The notes: generated by a model not told the origin, from the letters alone. A DNA stretch of 64,000 bases from Branchipolynoe longqiensis (GCA_030323885.1 CM059187.1:137736415-137800414), one strand, 5' to 3'. Shown: positions 12,350-21,683, counted from the first letter of the stretch. Numbers and translations are program-made.

Positions 12350-12565
12350 TGGTAGGCTCTGTGTGAGTGTATCCCTAGTAGAGAAGCTATATTTATATTT
12401 AGTATGCATAGATGTAGACGACACTAGATTCTAGAAATCGAGATATCCAATATACAGGAGTTCAGGACGTGGTTCTATTCGTAAAAGCACAACACAGTTT
12501 GAATCTGATCGTATATCAAGCTAAACAATTGCGGCAACAGAGAAAAGATCATCTCCTTCATCTAC

Positions 12566-12908
12566 CAGACCAGAGGGGATGGCCGAATGAGTTAGAGCGT
12601 CCGTCTCCCGTGCTGGTAGATTGTGGGCTCGTGGGTTCGAACCCTGGTCGAGTCAAACCAATGACTTAAAAATTGATACTAGTCGCTTCCTAGCCAGCCA
12701 CTCGCATTATTAGGACAGAGTAAAGGATGTGTGCTCAGTGTCAGGATAATGTGACTGAGTGGGACTACAGGTCATGGTGCCAGTGGCTGGTTTTCCCAGT
12801 TTAGGACAGCACTATAAAGTTGCCATGAGTGAGCACTGTCATAAGTCGGTACCCGTCCTGATATGACCATATATGTTGCTATGATGTAAAACAACAACAA
12901 ACAAACAT
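12566..12908 (+). repeat. SINE-A copy, head type 1
   Basis: The head has a tRNA-like A box (GGATGGCCGAATGAGTTAGA) and B box GGGTTCGAACCC. The body follows, and the tail ends AAACAACAACAAACAAAC. It is among the best-preserved copies. Confidence 0.88.
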
Positions 12909-12909
12909 A

Positions 12910-13289
12910 CAAACATATACCAGATGTTCTGACACAGTGGCAGCAGCTACGCACATGACCAATGAACCACAGCGCATTCCAAGCACAAATTAGACTCATA
13001 ATTTTATTATAACTCATTGACGAGTTCACAACAAATGAGAAGTTACTACCGATGGATAACCAAGAAAGATCCACTACACACCGCCACACGTGGTGGGTCC
13101 TGATCGCCTCCTCTCCCCCTCCCCCACCCCCGCCACCACACACACACACACACACCACCACCACCACCGCCACCACCATAACCTGATAACCCCCTGACCG
13201 CATAGCAGAGATAAGTCATAAGGCAATAATAGGATTATTAATGACCCGAGTGATGAACTTTGCCACCGTGGTTTATCCAAATGATACTG
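12910..13289. other. No recognised gene
   Basis: This has a C-rich/CA-rich run at 13105-13175 and otherwise unassigned sequence. Confidence 0.4.
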
Positions 13290-13895
13290 CGGTATGCTCA
13301 ACGTCAGCTTAATGTGACTGAGTGGCATATCGGGTCATGGCGCGGCCGGTATGATTTCCCAGTGCGGCAGCACTATTAAGTGGCCATGAGCCTAAAACAC
13401 TGAGTGGGATATCGGGTTGTGGTGTGGGCGTTCTGATTTCCCAGTGCGGAAGCACTATTAAGTGGCCATGCGCCTAAAACACTGAGTGGGCTATCGGGTC
13501 ATGGTGCGGGCGTTCTGATTTCCCAGTGCGGCAGCACTATAAAGTGGCCATGAGCCTAAAACACTGAGTGGGATATCGGGTCATGGTGCGGGTGTTCTGA
13601 TTTCCCAGTGCAGCAGCACTATAAAGTGGCCATGAGCCTAAAACACTGAGTGGGATATTGGGTCATGGTGCGGGCACTCTGATTTCCCAGTGTGGAAGCA
13701 CTATAAAGTGGCCATGAGCCTAAAACACTGAGTGGGATATGGGGTCATGGTGTGGGCATTCTGATTTCCCAGTGTGGCAGCACTATAAAGTGGCCATGAG
13801 CCTAAAACACTGAGTGGGATATTGGGTCATGGTGCGGGCACTCTGATTTCCCAGTGTGGAAGCACTATAAAGTGGCCATGAACCTAAGACTAAGT
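13290..13895 (+). repeat. 82-bp tandem repeat derived from the SINE-A body
   Basis: About seven units of exactly 82 bp run from TGAGTGGGATATCGGGTCAT through ACTATAAAGTGGCCATGAGC. The first part, GTGACTGAGTGGCATATCGG, is plain SINE-A body, so the array arose by amplifying an internal SINE segment. Confidence 0.9.
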
Positions 13896-14684
13896 AAAGT
13901 GCCTGTGTGGTTTTTTTTGGGGGGGGGGGGGGCAGGGGGGAATTGGATGTTTCTTAGCTGTCGACGCTGTTTTCAGCGCATGCGCAGTCGGCATTACGAA
14001 CCCATCTATTGACTTCATTGTGGGTGTACTTAAAGTTGCACACTCCGATGATTTAGTTTCTAACATTTTCTAACAATATATATATATTAGGTTGATCGTT
14101 ATAATCTACCTTTCATTGGTTTGAAGTAACTTTGATTTAAAATGGATAATTTAGGAGATATTTGGAGTGTAAACACGCCCACTTAATTTCTGCGTGCTTG
14201 TCTTCTGTCCTGATTGAGTTCAGCAGTAACTAACAGGTTGACTTTGCATATTCCCTTCTATGCAGCAACACATGCTTAATAAGTGCACCGGTGTCTAAGG
14301 TATATACAGTACAGCCCCGTTAAACCAAGCTCGGTTAAACCAAACGATCGGTTAATCCAAACTTCTTTCGGGGGCCCGGCAAAATACTACCATTTATCAT
14401 ATAAAAGGTTGGTTAAACCAAAGTCAGTTAAACCAAAGTATCGGTTAATCCAAACAAAATTGTCCGCCCAGGCCACTTCCGGTACAGTTAAACCAAACTT
14501 TCATGTGGTTTTAATGTCATCTGCAACTTTTTTATATCATAAATGGTAGTATTTTGATGGGTCGCGAAAAAAGTTTGGATTGACCGATCGTTTGATTTAA
14601 CCGAGCTTGGTTTAATGGGGTTAAACTGTATATGCATAAAAAACAATAATCAAAGTGTCCACACACATTGTATATTACATTCAT

Positions 14685-15175
14685 AATTCAAAACCAGACA
14701 CCGATGAACTTTTTATGGGCTAATAAATTTATTAAACAGGCTTAATAAATTTTTACACAGCCTTGTAGCCTACACCTTTGTGACCAGGTTAGTACATCAG
14801 CTTTTCTCAATAGTACAATTGAGCCTATTTGCTTTACCTACTTTTTATCTACTATCAGGCAGTACAACCTGAGAATTATTGTTTATTTTTGATCTCTTTA
14901 CTTATTTGCAGCTTTATATAGGTGAGGATCTCAATCATTACTATATTTTCCATTACTTATTTGCAGGACATATTCTTGATTATACTATCAATCATATGGA
15001 TTCAGTTATTCATTTCTGTGAAGCGCTTGAAAATTGAAGACATGAGGCAGCAGCTAGGGCAGATCACGGTCACACAGTCAGCTTGCATCCGGCACACTCA
15101 CACACACTAGCACTTTTGTATCATACAGCAAACATTTATGTCATGGGTCATAGGGACCATAAGCTCTCAGCCAAA
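14685..15175 (-). repeat. Split direct repeat B2 (3' end of the Ngaro-like element)
   Basis: This is the outer copy of the 491-base B repeat. Its terminal AAT (14685-14687) directly follows the flank CATTCAT, and the same AAT closes the other end of the element at 21342-21344. Confidence 0.92.
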
Positions 15176-15194
15176 GTATGGGTGGGTGGGATGG
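15176..15194. other. Unique spacer between A2 and B2
   Basis: GTATGGGTGGGTGGGATGG is the only part of the repeat block not present twice. Confidence 0.8.
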
Positions 15195-15389
15195 TCAAAT
15201 TTCAGTATTGAACACCAATGAACCGACTTCAACGACGGTCAGGTAAGGACTGGATTAGCCTTTGAATCTAAAACCGGAAGTTAACTTTTTACATAGCGAC
15301 GCATGCTACGAACGGTATCTATGGTATTCATAATATGCGCCCGTCGTCAGTGGTTTTGAATTATGCATGTTTCCGGCAACATGGACAAT
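15195..15389 (-). repeat. Split direct repeat A2 of the Ngaro-like element
   Basis: This is the second copy of the 195-base A repeat, lying between B1 and B2. Nineteen bases of unique sequence (15176-15194, GT-rich) separate it from B2. The arrangement is thought to let reverse transcription restore full ends on a circular product. Confidence 0.92.
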
Positions 15390-15877
15390 TCAAAACCAGA
15401 CACCGATGAACTTTTTATGGGCTAATAAATTTATTAAACAGGCTTAATAAATTTTTACACAGCCTTGTAGCCTACACCTTTGTGACCAGGTTAGTACATC
15501 AGCTTTTCTCAATAGTACAATTGAGCCTATTTGCTTTACCTACTTTTTATCTACTATCAGGCAGTACAACCTGAGAATTATTGTTTATTTTTGATCTCTT
15601 TACTTATTTGCAGCTTTATATAGGTGAGGATCTCAATCATTACTATATTTTCCATTACTTATTTGCAGGACATATTCTTGATTATACTATCAATCATATG
15701 GATTCAGTTATTCATTTCTGTGAAGCGCTTGAAAATTGAAGACATGAGGCAGCAGCTAGGGCAGATCACGGTCACACAGTCAGCTTGCATCCGGCACACT
15801 CACACACACTAGCACTTTTGTATCATACAGCAAACATTTATGTCATGGGTCATAGGGACCATAAGCTCTCAGCCAAA
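15387..15877 (-). repeat. Split direct repeat B1 of the Ngaro-like element
   Basis: These 491 bases are identical by eye to 14685-15175 at an offset of 702. B1 starts 29 bases beyond the recombinase stop. It overlaps A2 by the three bases AAT (15387-15389), so the B1/A2 junction reproduces the joined ends expected in a circular intermediate. A 62-codon frame inside each B copy runs antisense to the element and is probably fortuitous. Confidence 0.92.
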
Positions 15878-15905
15878 TTGGGACAGGAGAGCTAATGGTC
15901 CCAAC

Positions 15906-16856
15906 CTACAATATGTCTTTATTCACATAGTTAAACACACTGTTGGACTTCCATCTCCCAAGTGCTTTTATGCACTCAAGCGGCATTCCCACCCGTGCAT
16001 ACTCCTGAGCTCCCCCTCGCCGTAGACTATGACATGTCACCAATGGCCACCAGGGAAGTCCAGATGCTTTCAATGCAACTTGCATGCACTTGTTAAACAG
16101 TTGGGCAGTCAATGGGTCCCCATTAGACATCATGAATGCTGGGGCGCTGTCCCGCACTGTGACGTGACGGACGTACTTGTTCCATGCTCGAACTGGGCAG
16201 AAGTCAGTACTTGCTACATGCGGCAGTTCGATGCTATATACATCCTCAGGTTTGTGTGTTGTCTTCGTGCTCCTGACTGTTACCGTCAGGTGTGTGTCGT
16301 GCGCCGTGATATCACCGCGGAGCAGCTTGTGACCGCCATCCCCCGATACCTCAGAATAAAACAAGTTTGACTGTCTTAGCAAACATAAATATCCTATTAA
16401 CAATGCAATAATCAACACCAGTCCATCATCTCCGATCTTTCTGAATTTTATAATTATCAGTTTAATATGTTTAATCGTCAGTGGGTAAGCCCTATTTACA
16501 GTATTATTCTTTAACTTAAACATACCACTTTTAATTAATGACATCGCATAACAGTCAAATGATGCTGTATTTCCTCTCAACAGTCTAACCCATGTTCGTG
16601 CTCCACTCATGTAATTTCTTATTGCTCCTCCGGTCTTGAATTTATCATTTAAATACAAAGCGTATGACATTACCGTTTTAAGGTTAGGTCTCTTAGGGTC
16701 ATCTTTAATGTTACTACAGAACCTTAAATACTCCCTAAATTGCACCCCTTTATTCCTCCAAGTGCCCTCTGATAATCCTGCCGAGAAGTACACGCTAATG
16801 CTTCCCACTAATGCGTGGTTACCACCTGCAAGTTGATAAAGGCAAAAACAAGAAAA
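15906..16856 (-). CDS. Tyrosine recombinase of the Ngaro-like element
   Basis: The frame opens at 16856, just after two stops that follow the RT stop, and has no ATG near the start; the first usable codon is a GTG at 16808, counted here as residue 1 of 300. The catalytic set is visible: R145 in LCLLRQSNL, H260-SL-R263 in CHSLRRGGA, W286 in LGRWKSNS, and the nucleophile Y294 in VFNYVN, six residues from the end. Spacing fits phage-integrase-type recombinases of DIRS and Ngaro elements. The N-terminal ~100 residues match the usual SAM-like core-binding half. It should join circular cDNA to the target through the short core at the A/B junction. RT, recombinase and gag share one reading phase. 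Lack of an ATG suggests readthrough, reinitiation or splicing; a pyrimidine tract ending in AG lies at 16826-16850. Confidence 0.92.
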   Translation of the reverse strand, partial: FSCFCLYQLAGGNHALVGSISVYFSAGLSEGTWRNKGVQFREYLRFCSNIKDDPKRPNLKTVMSYALYLNDKFKTGGAIRNYMSGARTWVRLLRGNTASFDCYAMSLIKSGMFKLKNNTVNRAYPLTIKHIKLIIIKFRKIGDDGLVLIIALLIGYLCLLRQSNLFYSEVSGDGGHKLLRGDITAHDTHLTVTVRSTKTTHKPEDVYSIELPHVASTDFCPVRAWNKYVRHVTVRDSAPAFMMSNGDPLTAQLFNKCMQVALKASGLPWWPLVTCHSLRRGGAQEYARVGMPLECIKALGRWKSNSVFNYVNKDIL

Positions 16857-16877
16857 TTATCAACGAGCAGTGTAACA

Positions 16878-19370
16878 TCACAACAGCAAATCGAAAACAT
16901 CATACGAATGCGAAACATGTATTTTAGTTAACTGTTTGGCCTGACACAATTTATCAGCAAGTAACCTAGATTTAGTATCAAAAAACAACCTACTTAGGGC
17001 ATCCGCTAATACTAGATCCTTTCCTGGCTTGTGAATGACCTGTACCTGACAGCTGTGAACAGCAGCAAATTGCCATATTTCCCTGGCACAGGCACACAAG
17101 ACAGGATCTTTACCAGTACCAGCGGACAACACCTGTTGGGAAGCTGCATTATCTGTGTTGATGATAATATGAAAATTTTGGGGATCAGAAGGCGCCAAAT
17201 TTTTTAACGCTACGACTAGATTTATAGCCTCTAATTGGGCAATATGGAAACCATGACTTAGAAATGCTTTATCATACAAACTAGAGTAGAAATTAGTAGC
17301 ACTGAACGCTCCCCCACCCTGCAATGAAGAATCACATTCGATGACCCACTTTCTCTCCGGGAAATGGTGGAGCAACACCAGCCTATTATGTCCTTCTGCA
17401 TAGCGTAAAAACCATAATATATCTTTAACCAATTCGATAGTAACTCTTGTTTTGCCTATAAAAGGGGTGGCTCTAAGAAATTCCAAAATCCTATTCATAA
17501 AAACTCGCGATGCCACAACACATTTCGAAATGAACTGTAAGCGTCCCACCAGCCTCTGGACATTTTTCCGAGTAACCGTCCTACCTACAACCCATTTTTT
17601 ACACTCTAATAAAATATCTAAAAGTTTCTCATTTGGAATTCTAATAACCATATTTGATGTATCCAGTTCATATCCAAGCCAGACCAATTGTTTAGTCGGG
17701 GGAGAGCATTTTTTAATGGAAAGACTTAGCCCCAAGAAATTTGTCAAATTTAGAATAAAGTCGTATGCTTGCTGTGCCTTAACCAGGGTACTCTCTACAC
17801 CAACAAAGTCGTCTAAGAAACACACAGTGAAAAACCCCTTTTTTCTCATTAAGTAAACTACAGCCTCTGTAGTCCTAGCACATGCCATACTCGAGGTCCT
17901 GCAGCCGAACGGAGGGGCTATGTCAAAATAAAACCGCTGGTTCACTTTGATTCCGAACAACGGCACACTTAAGGGGCAGGTTCTTAATTGCCTGTATGCC
18001 CTCGCCAAGTCAATAGACCAAAGAAAACAATGTTGTCCCAACCGAGTTACTTGTTTAGCTAATGTCATAATAGTAGGTAAATTATATTTATATTCCTTTC
18101 CTTGATAAAACCCCTTAATTATCCCGTCATTAACACTGCGCCCCTTTGGATAGCTAAGGTCTACAATGATTCTACGTTCTGCAGTATTCTTCTTGGGGCG
18201 GGTCATAATAGGACTAATTTGGGCCCACGGAGAGAAAGGAGGAGAATCAAACGGGCCCAACAATGCATTGTGAGATAGTTCAGTACTTATATACTTGTCG
18301 ATCCAACATAAATCCTCCGCACTGCAAGTATGATTACAAACTGACGCAGTAGGGACAAAATTACCAGTGAAATTTGACGGCCAGCCATATTCTAGAAACT
18401 CAACCAAATCAGTATCGCAATAATCAGTTAACAATTCCCTCCAACGATGTATGACCAGACCAGAAGGGACCGGTACTTTAGCTTTTAAATAGTTCGGCAA
18501 ACCAGTACTCCGTACCGCAGCATAAATTTCAGCGTATTTCAAGAACAAATTACAGTTGGAGGTCAAATTAGGCCAGTATTTCAGAACATAACACTTATAC
18601 TGCAATGGAGAAATTTCACAAAATTTTTTACAATCAACAGACGCCTCGTCAACATTAGTAATAACAGCAACATGAGTATCACCGACTAGGTCATTAACAC
18701 TGGCAATAATGTCACATTGCAATGAATCAATTTCAACATCAAAATCAACATCAACATCATCACTTAACGGAACATCAACATCAATTAAAGGAGCTTCATT
18801 CTCAACACAATTTAACAGTAACTCAGGTCCGATCATACCAGCACCTGGACCCACCATAAAACTAGAAAAGTTTGTTGGAACCATTGGAGGTTCCCTGGCA
18901 CCGTAAGTACAGCGAGTGCCGGTGTCCGGGAGCACACATGTAGGATCACTTACGATCGGAGTATTTAATAGTGGGTAAGCCTTTTCAATCAACCCCTCAA
19001 CACACAACCAACTATCAACAGAAACAGGTAAAACAGTAGTGGACATACAAGGGACGTTTGATTGAACAGGCTTACTAGAAGAAAGCATAACTACGCTAGT
19101 GGCTGGACCAGCGGCAGACTCTGTAGGTAGCAATAAGCCTTCCTTAGTGAAAGAATCACAGCTTCCACTGCCGGTCTCAAAACCAAGCAATTGACCTTCA
19201 ATGTCAATGGAATGAAGAGGCAATGTGGCCTGCAAGCGCACAGATAAGTTCGGGATGTCAGCCGTCCGGCGGGCAGGAACGACCAACGGGATGGTGTTGT
19301 CAGGATCAATGTCACGAAGGAAGCCACCGCCCTGCTCCGTCTTAGGTTGTGGTGTTCGCAGCGATCCCAT
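16878..19370 (-). CDS. pol: Reverse transcriptase-RNase H polyprotein of the Ngaro-like element
   Basis: From the ATG at 19370 the protein is 830 aa; the frame stays open a further ~160 bases upstream without an ATG. Residues 1-375 match no domain I know and include an Asp-rich stretch near 195-215. The RT spans about 385-580: RRIIVDLSYPKG, the first catalytic Asp in WSIDLARAYRQL (about 454), PPFGCRTSSM, and the active-site FLDD (about 518-521), a variant of YxDD. Then come KKCSPP and LVWLGYEL. RNase H follows at about 673-800 with the acidic set in WVIECDSS (D680), QLEAIN (E714), NTDNAAS (D740) and LADALSRL (D790), so all four catalytic acids are present. About 40 residues follow, too few for a methyltransferase. 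The protein should copy the element RNA in cytoplasmic particles and degrade the template. Confidence 0.93.
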   Translation of the reverse strand: MGSLRTPQPKTEQGGGFLRDIDPDNTIPLVVPARRTADIPNLSVRLQATLPLHSIDIEGQLLGFETGSGSCDSFTKEGLLLPTESAAGPATSVVMLSSSKPVQSNVPCMSTTVLPVSVDSWLCVEGLIEKAYPLLNTPIVSDPTCVLPDTGTRCTYGAREPPMVPTNFSSFMVGPGAGMIGPELLLNCVENEAPLIDVDVPLSDDVDVDFDVEIDSLQCDIIASVNDLVGDTHVAVITNVDEASVDCKKFCEISPLQYKCYVLKYWPNLTSNCNLFLKYAEIYAAVRSTGLPNYLKAKVPVPSGLVIHRWRELLTDYCDTDLVEFLEYGWPSNFTGNFVPTASVCNHTCSAEDLCWIDKYISTELSHNALLGPFDSPPFSPWAQISPIMTRPKKNTAERRIIVDLSYPKGRSVNDGIIKGFYQGKEYKYNLPTIMTLAKQVTRLGQHCFLWSIDLARAYRQLRTCPLSVPLFGIKVNQRFYFDIAPPFGCRTSSMACARTTEAVVYLMRKKGFFTVCFLDDFVGVESTLVKAQQAYDFILNLTNFLGLSLSIKKCSPPTKQLVWLGYELDTSNMVIRIPNEKLLDILLECKKWVVGRTVTRKNVQRLVGRLQFISKCVVASRVFMNRILEFLRATPFIGKTRVTIELVKDILWFLRYAEGHNRLVLLHHFPERKWVIECDSSLQGGGAFSATNFYSSLYDKAFLSHGFHIAQLEAINLVVALKNLAPSDPQNFHIIINTDNAASQQVLSAGTGKDPVLCACAREIWQFAAVHSCQVQVIHKPGKDLVLADALSRLFFDTKSRLLADKLCQAKQLTKIHVSHSYDVFDLLL

Positions 19371-19473
19371 ATTCAAATTTAATTTTATGCCACCCCCATG
19401 GACTGTCTGAACACCCTTGATCGGTCGCGCCCTTCTAATTAGTGGATTAAACCAGTTATATCGACTCCCACAC

Positions 19474-19947
19474 TTATAAAATACGTCTATGATCCCGAGA
19501 ATTCGTGGGACGACAATGAAATTTGTTAACTGTCAAGCCAGAGAACCCCCCAGCAATGCCAGAATCAACACAAGAGTCATGCGACTTGTTCCTACCGTGA
19601 TAACACAAATCGGTAACCGAGCCCGACGGGCTGCTTATTGCAGGACACAATGTTTTACATACATCAACGGATGCAACAGTACTATGAGGGCGATTTATAC
19701 CAACAACTGGACCGATTGTGGGGGACAGGGCAGGTGGCACAACTAAATTCAAACTCTGGGAAGGCTTATACGAAATCACACCACCGACCTGAACGGAGCG
19801 ATTGCAGATCTTGTCAGCATCGATCCTCTCGACCGCGCTGTCATCTAACACCTCCCCGCTGAAATGTCCGCCGACGTCCGGTACACACACGACATCAACG
19901 GAAGAAGCAGCCTCCAGCCGGCTGCAAACTAAAAATGCTTTGTACGA
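19474..19947 (-). CDS. Open linker frame between gag and RT (-1 relative to gag)
   Basis: This frame is open for 157 codons, overlaps the last 19 bases of gag, and has no ATG near its start. It is -1 relative to gag. At the gag terminus the bases CAT TTT TAG would let a Phe tRNA on TTT slip back one base and re-pair perfectly. Translation would then continue as LVCSRLEAAS and on to 19474. The sequence is rich in Val, Ser, Pro, Asp and Gly, like the unassigned N-terminal part of the RT protein, and has no domain I recognise. It ends with a stop where a +1 change would enter the RT frame. It may be the N-terminal part of the polymerase polyprotein with one later indel, or a chance open frame. 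The gag and RT frames are otherwise in register with each other. Confidence 0.45.
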   Translation of the reverse strand, partial: SYKAFLVCSRLEAASSVDVVCVPDVGGHFSGEVLDDSAVERIDADKICNRSVQVGGVISYKPSQSLNLVVPPALSPTIGPVVGINRPHSTVASVDVCKTLCPAISSPSGSVTDLCYHGRNKSHDSCVDSGIAGGFSGLTVNKFHCRPTNSRDHRRIL

Positions 19948-21110
19948 TCATGGTCATCTTGTTGGTGATCCCTTGCCCGTTGCTTGGTTTTGCAATCCAC
20001 TTCCTTATGTGGGTGCTTACGCCTGAGCTTAAATGCACAGTACGCGCATATATGCAACAGTTTATCAGAGCCTTCTCCATGATCAGTTGCAAAACTACAA
20101 GCACCCCCTTTGTTCCACACGATGCACGGCCTAGCATCAACACCCTTCTTATACTCAGTATACGTGTTAAACAGTCCATGCCTCGATACCGTCGGCTCAA
20201 CACGCCGACCGAGACCACATACGTCGCGGCGAATTTCCACTATTTTGCCTTGATCTTTCCACCCACCAGGTAACCTTTTATCAGAAATCATAGCAAATAT
20301 TCGCTCACTATATGTCAAACATGTCTGCCATGTGTAGTGCTGGGCCATATCTAATATAGTGTCAATGTGCTCCTCAATATGTGGAATCCAATCATCAGGT
20401 ACATCACCTCTTTTTATCATTCGTCGAATTGCAGCTAAGTATTCAAACCAGTGCGATTCACCCTGTGCTACTTTCCCTTTTTTATCATTCCTCACCACAT
20501 ATTTGTGAGGTAACAACGACAACTTCCCTGTACGCTTAGCTTTCTTCCCAGCAATTCGAATAAGGTCACGCATAAGCGAGTCATCACTATCTGAACCCTC
20601 ACAATTAAAAGGTTCACAATTATGCGTGCGCTTCCGCACAGATTCACTACCAGAAAGTTTTACTGTACCTCGTGTCGTACGCAGTAGCGCTCGTAAAGCG
20701 CACGATCCCGTTGAACGCGCAGGTGATTCACTGACATTGCTGAGAGCCGTTATACTCTCTGCATCCGTGACGTCATGTCGACCTACTGCCACTGAGTCGT
20801 CATTCTGACCCACTTTCGCCAAAGACGTATTTTCCAGTGAGACTAGACGATCCAATAAAGGACGTTGTGCTGCCGCCAACTTCGAGTCCAATAATCTCGC
20901 AATATCCTCCAGAGACGGACCCGATGTAGAACACGACGGCAACACTGAAGCTGGCGACGTTAAATCCTCCATTTGAACTCTTGATGACGATCCAGGACGA
21001 TGCAAAGTAGAACGACTTGCACTAGCGCCAACTAACTCCTCCGTAATATCCATTGAGTCCAGCAATTCCTTGGAGTATTTACCAACACTAACTTTACCAA
21101 GTCTCGGCAT
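19929..21110 (-). CDS. gag: Gag-like protein of the Ngaro-like element (393 aa)
   Basis: This first ORF starts at an ATG 40 bases inside the end of repeat A1 and ends at a TAG. The N-terminal half is Ser/Thr-rich and probably disordered. Residues near 185-200 are basic (AGKKAKRTGK). The C-terminal third carries a Cys/His cluster: C at about 330 (RPCIVWNKGGAC), then HICAYC and a later His and Cys, followed by a basic tail. Such a cluster is typical of the nucleic-acid-binding part of Gag proteins in YR retrotransposons, so it should bind the element RNA and help form the cytoplasmic particle. It is the 5'-most gene and shares a transcript with the RT. The T-TTT-TAG at its stop could allow a -1 slip into the next frame. 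The family is assigned by position and the cluster, not by a search. Confidence 0.75.
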   Translation of the reverse strand: MPRLGKVSVGKYSKELLDSMDITEELVGASASRSTLHRPGSSSRVQMEDLTSPASVLPSCSTSGPSLEDIARLLDSKLAAAQRPLLDRLVSLENTSLAKVGQNDDSVAVGRHDVTDAESITALSNVSESPARSTGSCALRALLRTTRGTVKLSGSESVRKRTHNCEPFNCEGSDSDDSLMRDLIRIAGKKAKRTGKLSLLPHKYVVRNDKKGKVAQGESHWFEYLAAIRRMIKRGDVPDDWIPHIEEHIDTILDMAQHYTWQTCLTYSERIFAMISDKRLPGGWKDQGKIVEIRRDVCGLGRRVEPTVSRHGLFNTYTEYKKGVDARPCIVWNKGGACSFATDHGEGSDKLLHICAYCAFKLRRKHPHKEVDCKTKQRARDHQQDDHDRTKHF

Positions 21111-21149
21111 CTTAAATCAGGGATATTACCGAATAATTCAAGTCCAAAT

Positions 21150-21344
21150 TCAAATTTCAGTATTGAACACCAATGAACCGACTTCAACGACGGTCAGGTA
21201 AGGACTGGATTAGCCTTTGAATCTAAAACCGGAAGTTAACTTTTTACATAGCGACGCATGCTACGAACGGTATCTATGGTATTCATAATATGCGCCCGTC
21301 GTCAGTGGTTTTGAATTATGCATGTTTCCGGCAACATGGACAAT
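21150..21344 (-). repeat. Split direct repeat A1 (5' end of the Ngaro-like element)
   Basis: These 195 bases match 15195-15389 with no difference I could find. The outer end is AAT on the plus strand, next to the flanking GCACC. The gag ATG lies 40 bases inside it, so promoter and 5' UTR functions probably sit here; I see no clear TATA box. Confidence 0.92.
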
Positions 21345-21683
21345 GCACCAAAGTTGTTGCCAAAGCCAAGTCAGAGTCGAAGTCAAAGCTCGGTTAAACC
21401 AATGATCGGTTAATCCAAACAAATTTCTAGGGTCCCTTCAAGTTTAGTTTAACGGGGTTATACTGTATGTTGGTTCAAATCTAGATAAGTGGTTTTGTTT
21501 CTAAAATGTGCTGCTTTTATCAGACTGTGCAGCTTTAACATGTAACCAATGACTGCTAATTTCTGGTTAACAAATCTGTATGCATAGACACATGCTTCGC
21601 CTTCCCTCACTGAACTGGATAATGCTTTGCGTCAGGAACAACAACAAAGAGTCGAGCCAGCTTCAAGACCGGATTTATTGTTC

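Larger units (their letters stand above)
14685..21344 (-). mobile_element. Ngaro-like tyrosine-recombinase retrotransposon, near intact
   Basis: The element reads on the minus strand. From its 5' end it has repeat A1 (21150-21344), a Gag-like gene, a linker frame, RT-RNase H, a tyrosine recombinase, then B1 (15387-15877), A2 (15195-15389) and B2 (14685-15175). This A1-genes-B1-A2-B2 order is the split direct repeat layout described for Ngaro and PAT elements, which integrate by a tyrosine recombinase rather than a DDE integrase. The frame after RNase H is short, leaving no room for the methyltransferase domain of DIRS and PAT, so Ngaro is the better class. No in-frame stop was seen inside the three large domains, and the repeat pairs look identical by eye, which points to a recent insertion. 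The gene frames are joined by stops or shifts (see separate entries). The assignment to the YR order is secure; the clade is inferred. Confidence 0.9.
14307..21465. mobile_element. pogo/Tigger-like non-autonomous element interrupted by the Ngaro-like element
   Basis: Both ends are TIRs of the type CAGTACAGCCCCGTTAAACC / GGTTATACTG, and both sides are flanked by TA (14305-14306 and 21466-21467), as for Tc1/mariner-pogo transposons. The subterminal parts repeat GGTTAAACCAAA-type words in both orientations. A third TIR at 14612-14628, followed by TA, marks an inner 322-bp unit (14307-14628) that shares the left end. No transposase frame remains. The Ngaro-like element splits it at CATTCATAAT/GCACC. 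Confidence 0.85.
14030..21538 (+). mobile_element. piggyBac-like MITE (M1 family), outermost level of the nest
   Basis: The left end TTAAAGTTGCACACTCCGAT (from 14030) and the right end CTGTGCAGCTTTAA (to 21538) are the termini of the ~350-bp M1 family seen intact at 36968-37323. The pogo-like element splits it at a TA between GTGTCTAAGG and TGTTGGTTCAAAT. Removing everything between restores the M1 order. The copy is somewhat diverged, so it is the oldest layer. Confidence 0.8.

Noticed and set aside
12566..12650. Functional tRNA gene
   Set aside because: The A and B boxes are those of a SINE head followed by the SINE body; the cloverleaf is degenerate and the same head recurs in many copies.
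14922..15812. Two identical 62-codon frames
   Set aside because: They lie in the B repeats of the Ngaro-like element, antisense to its genes, and are identical only because the repeats are.
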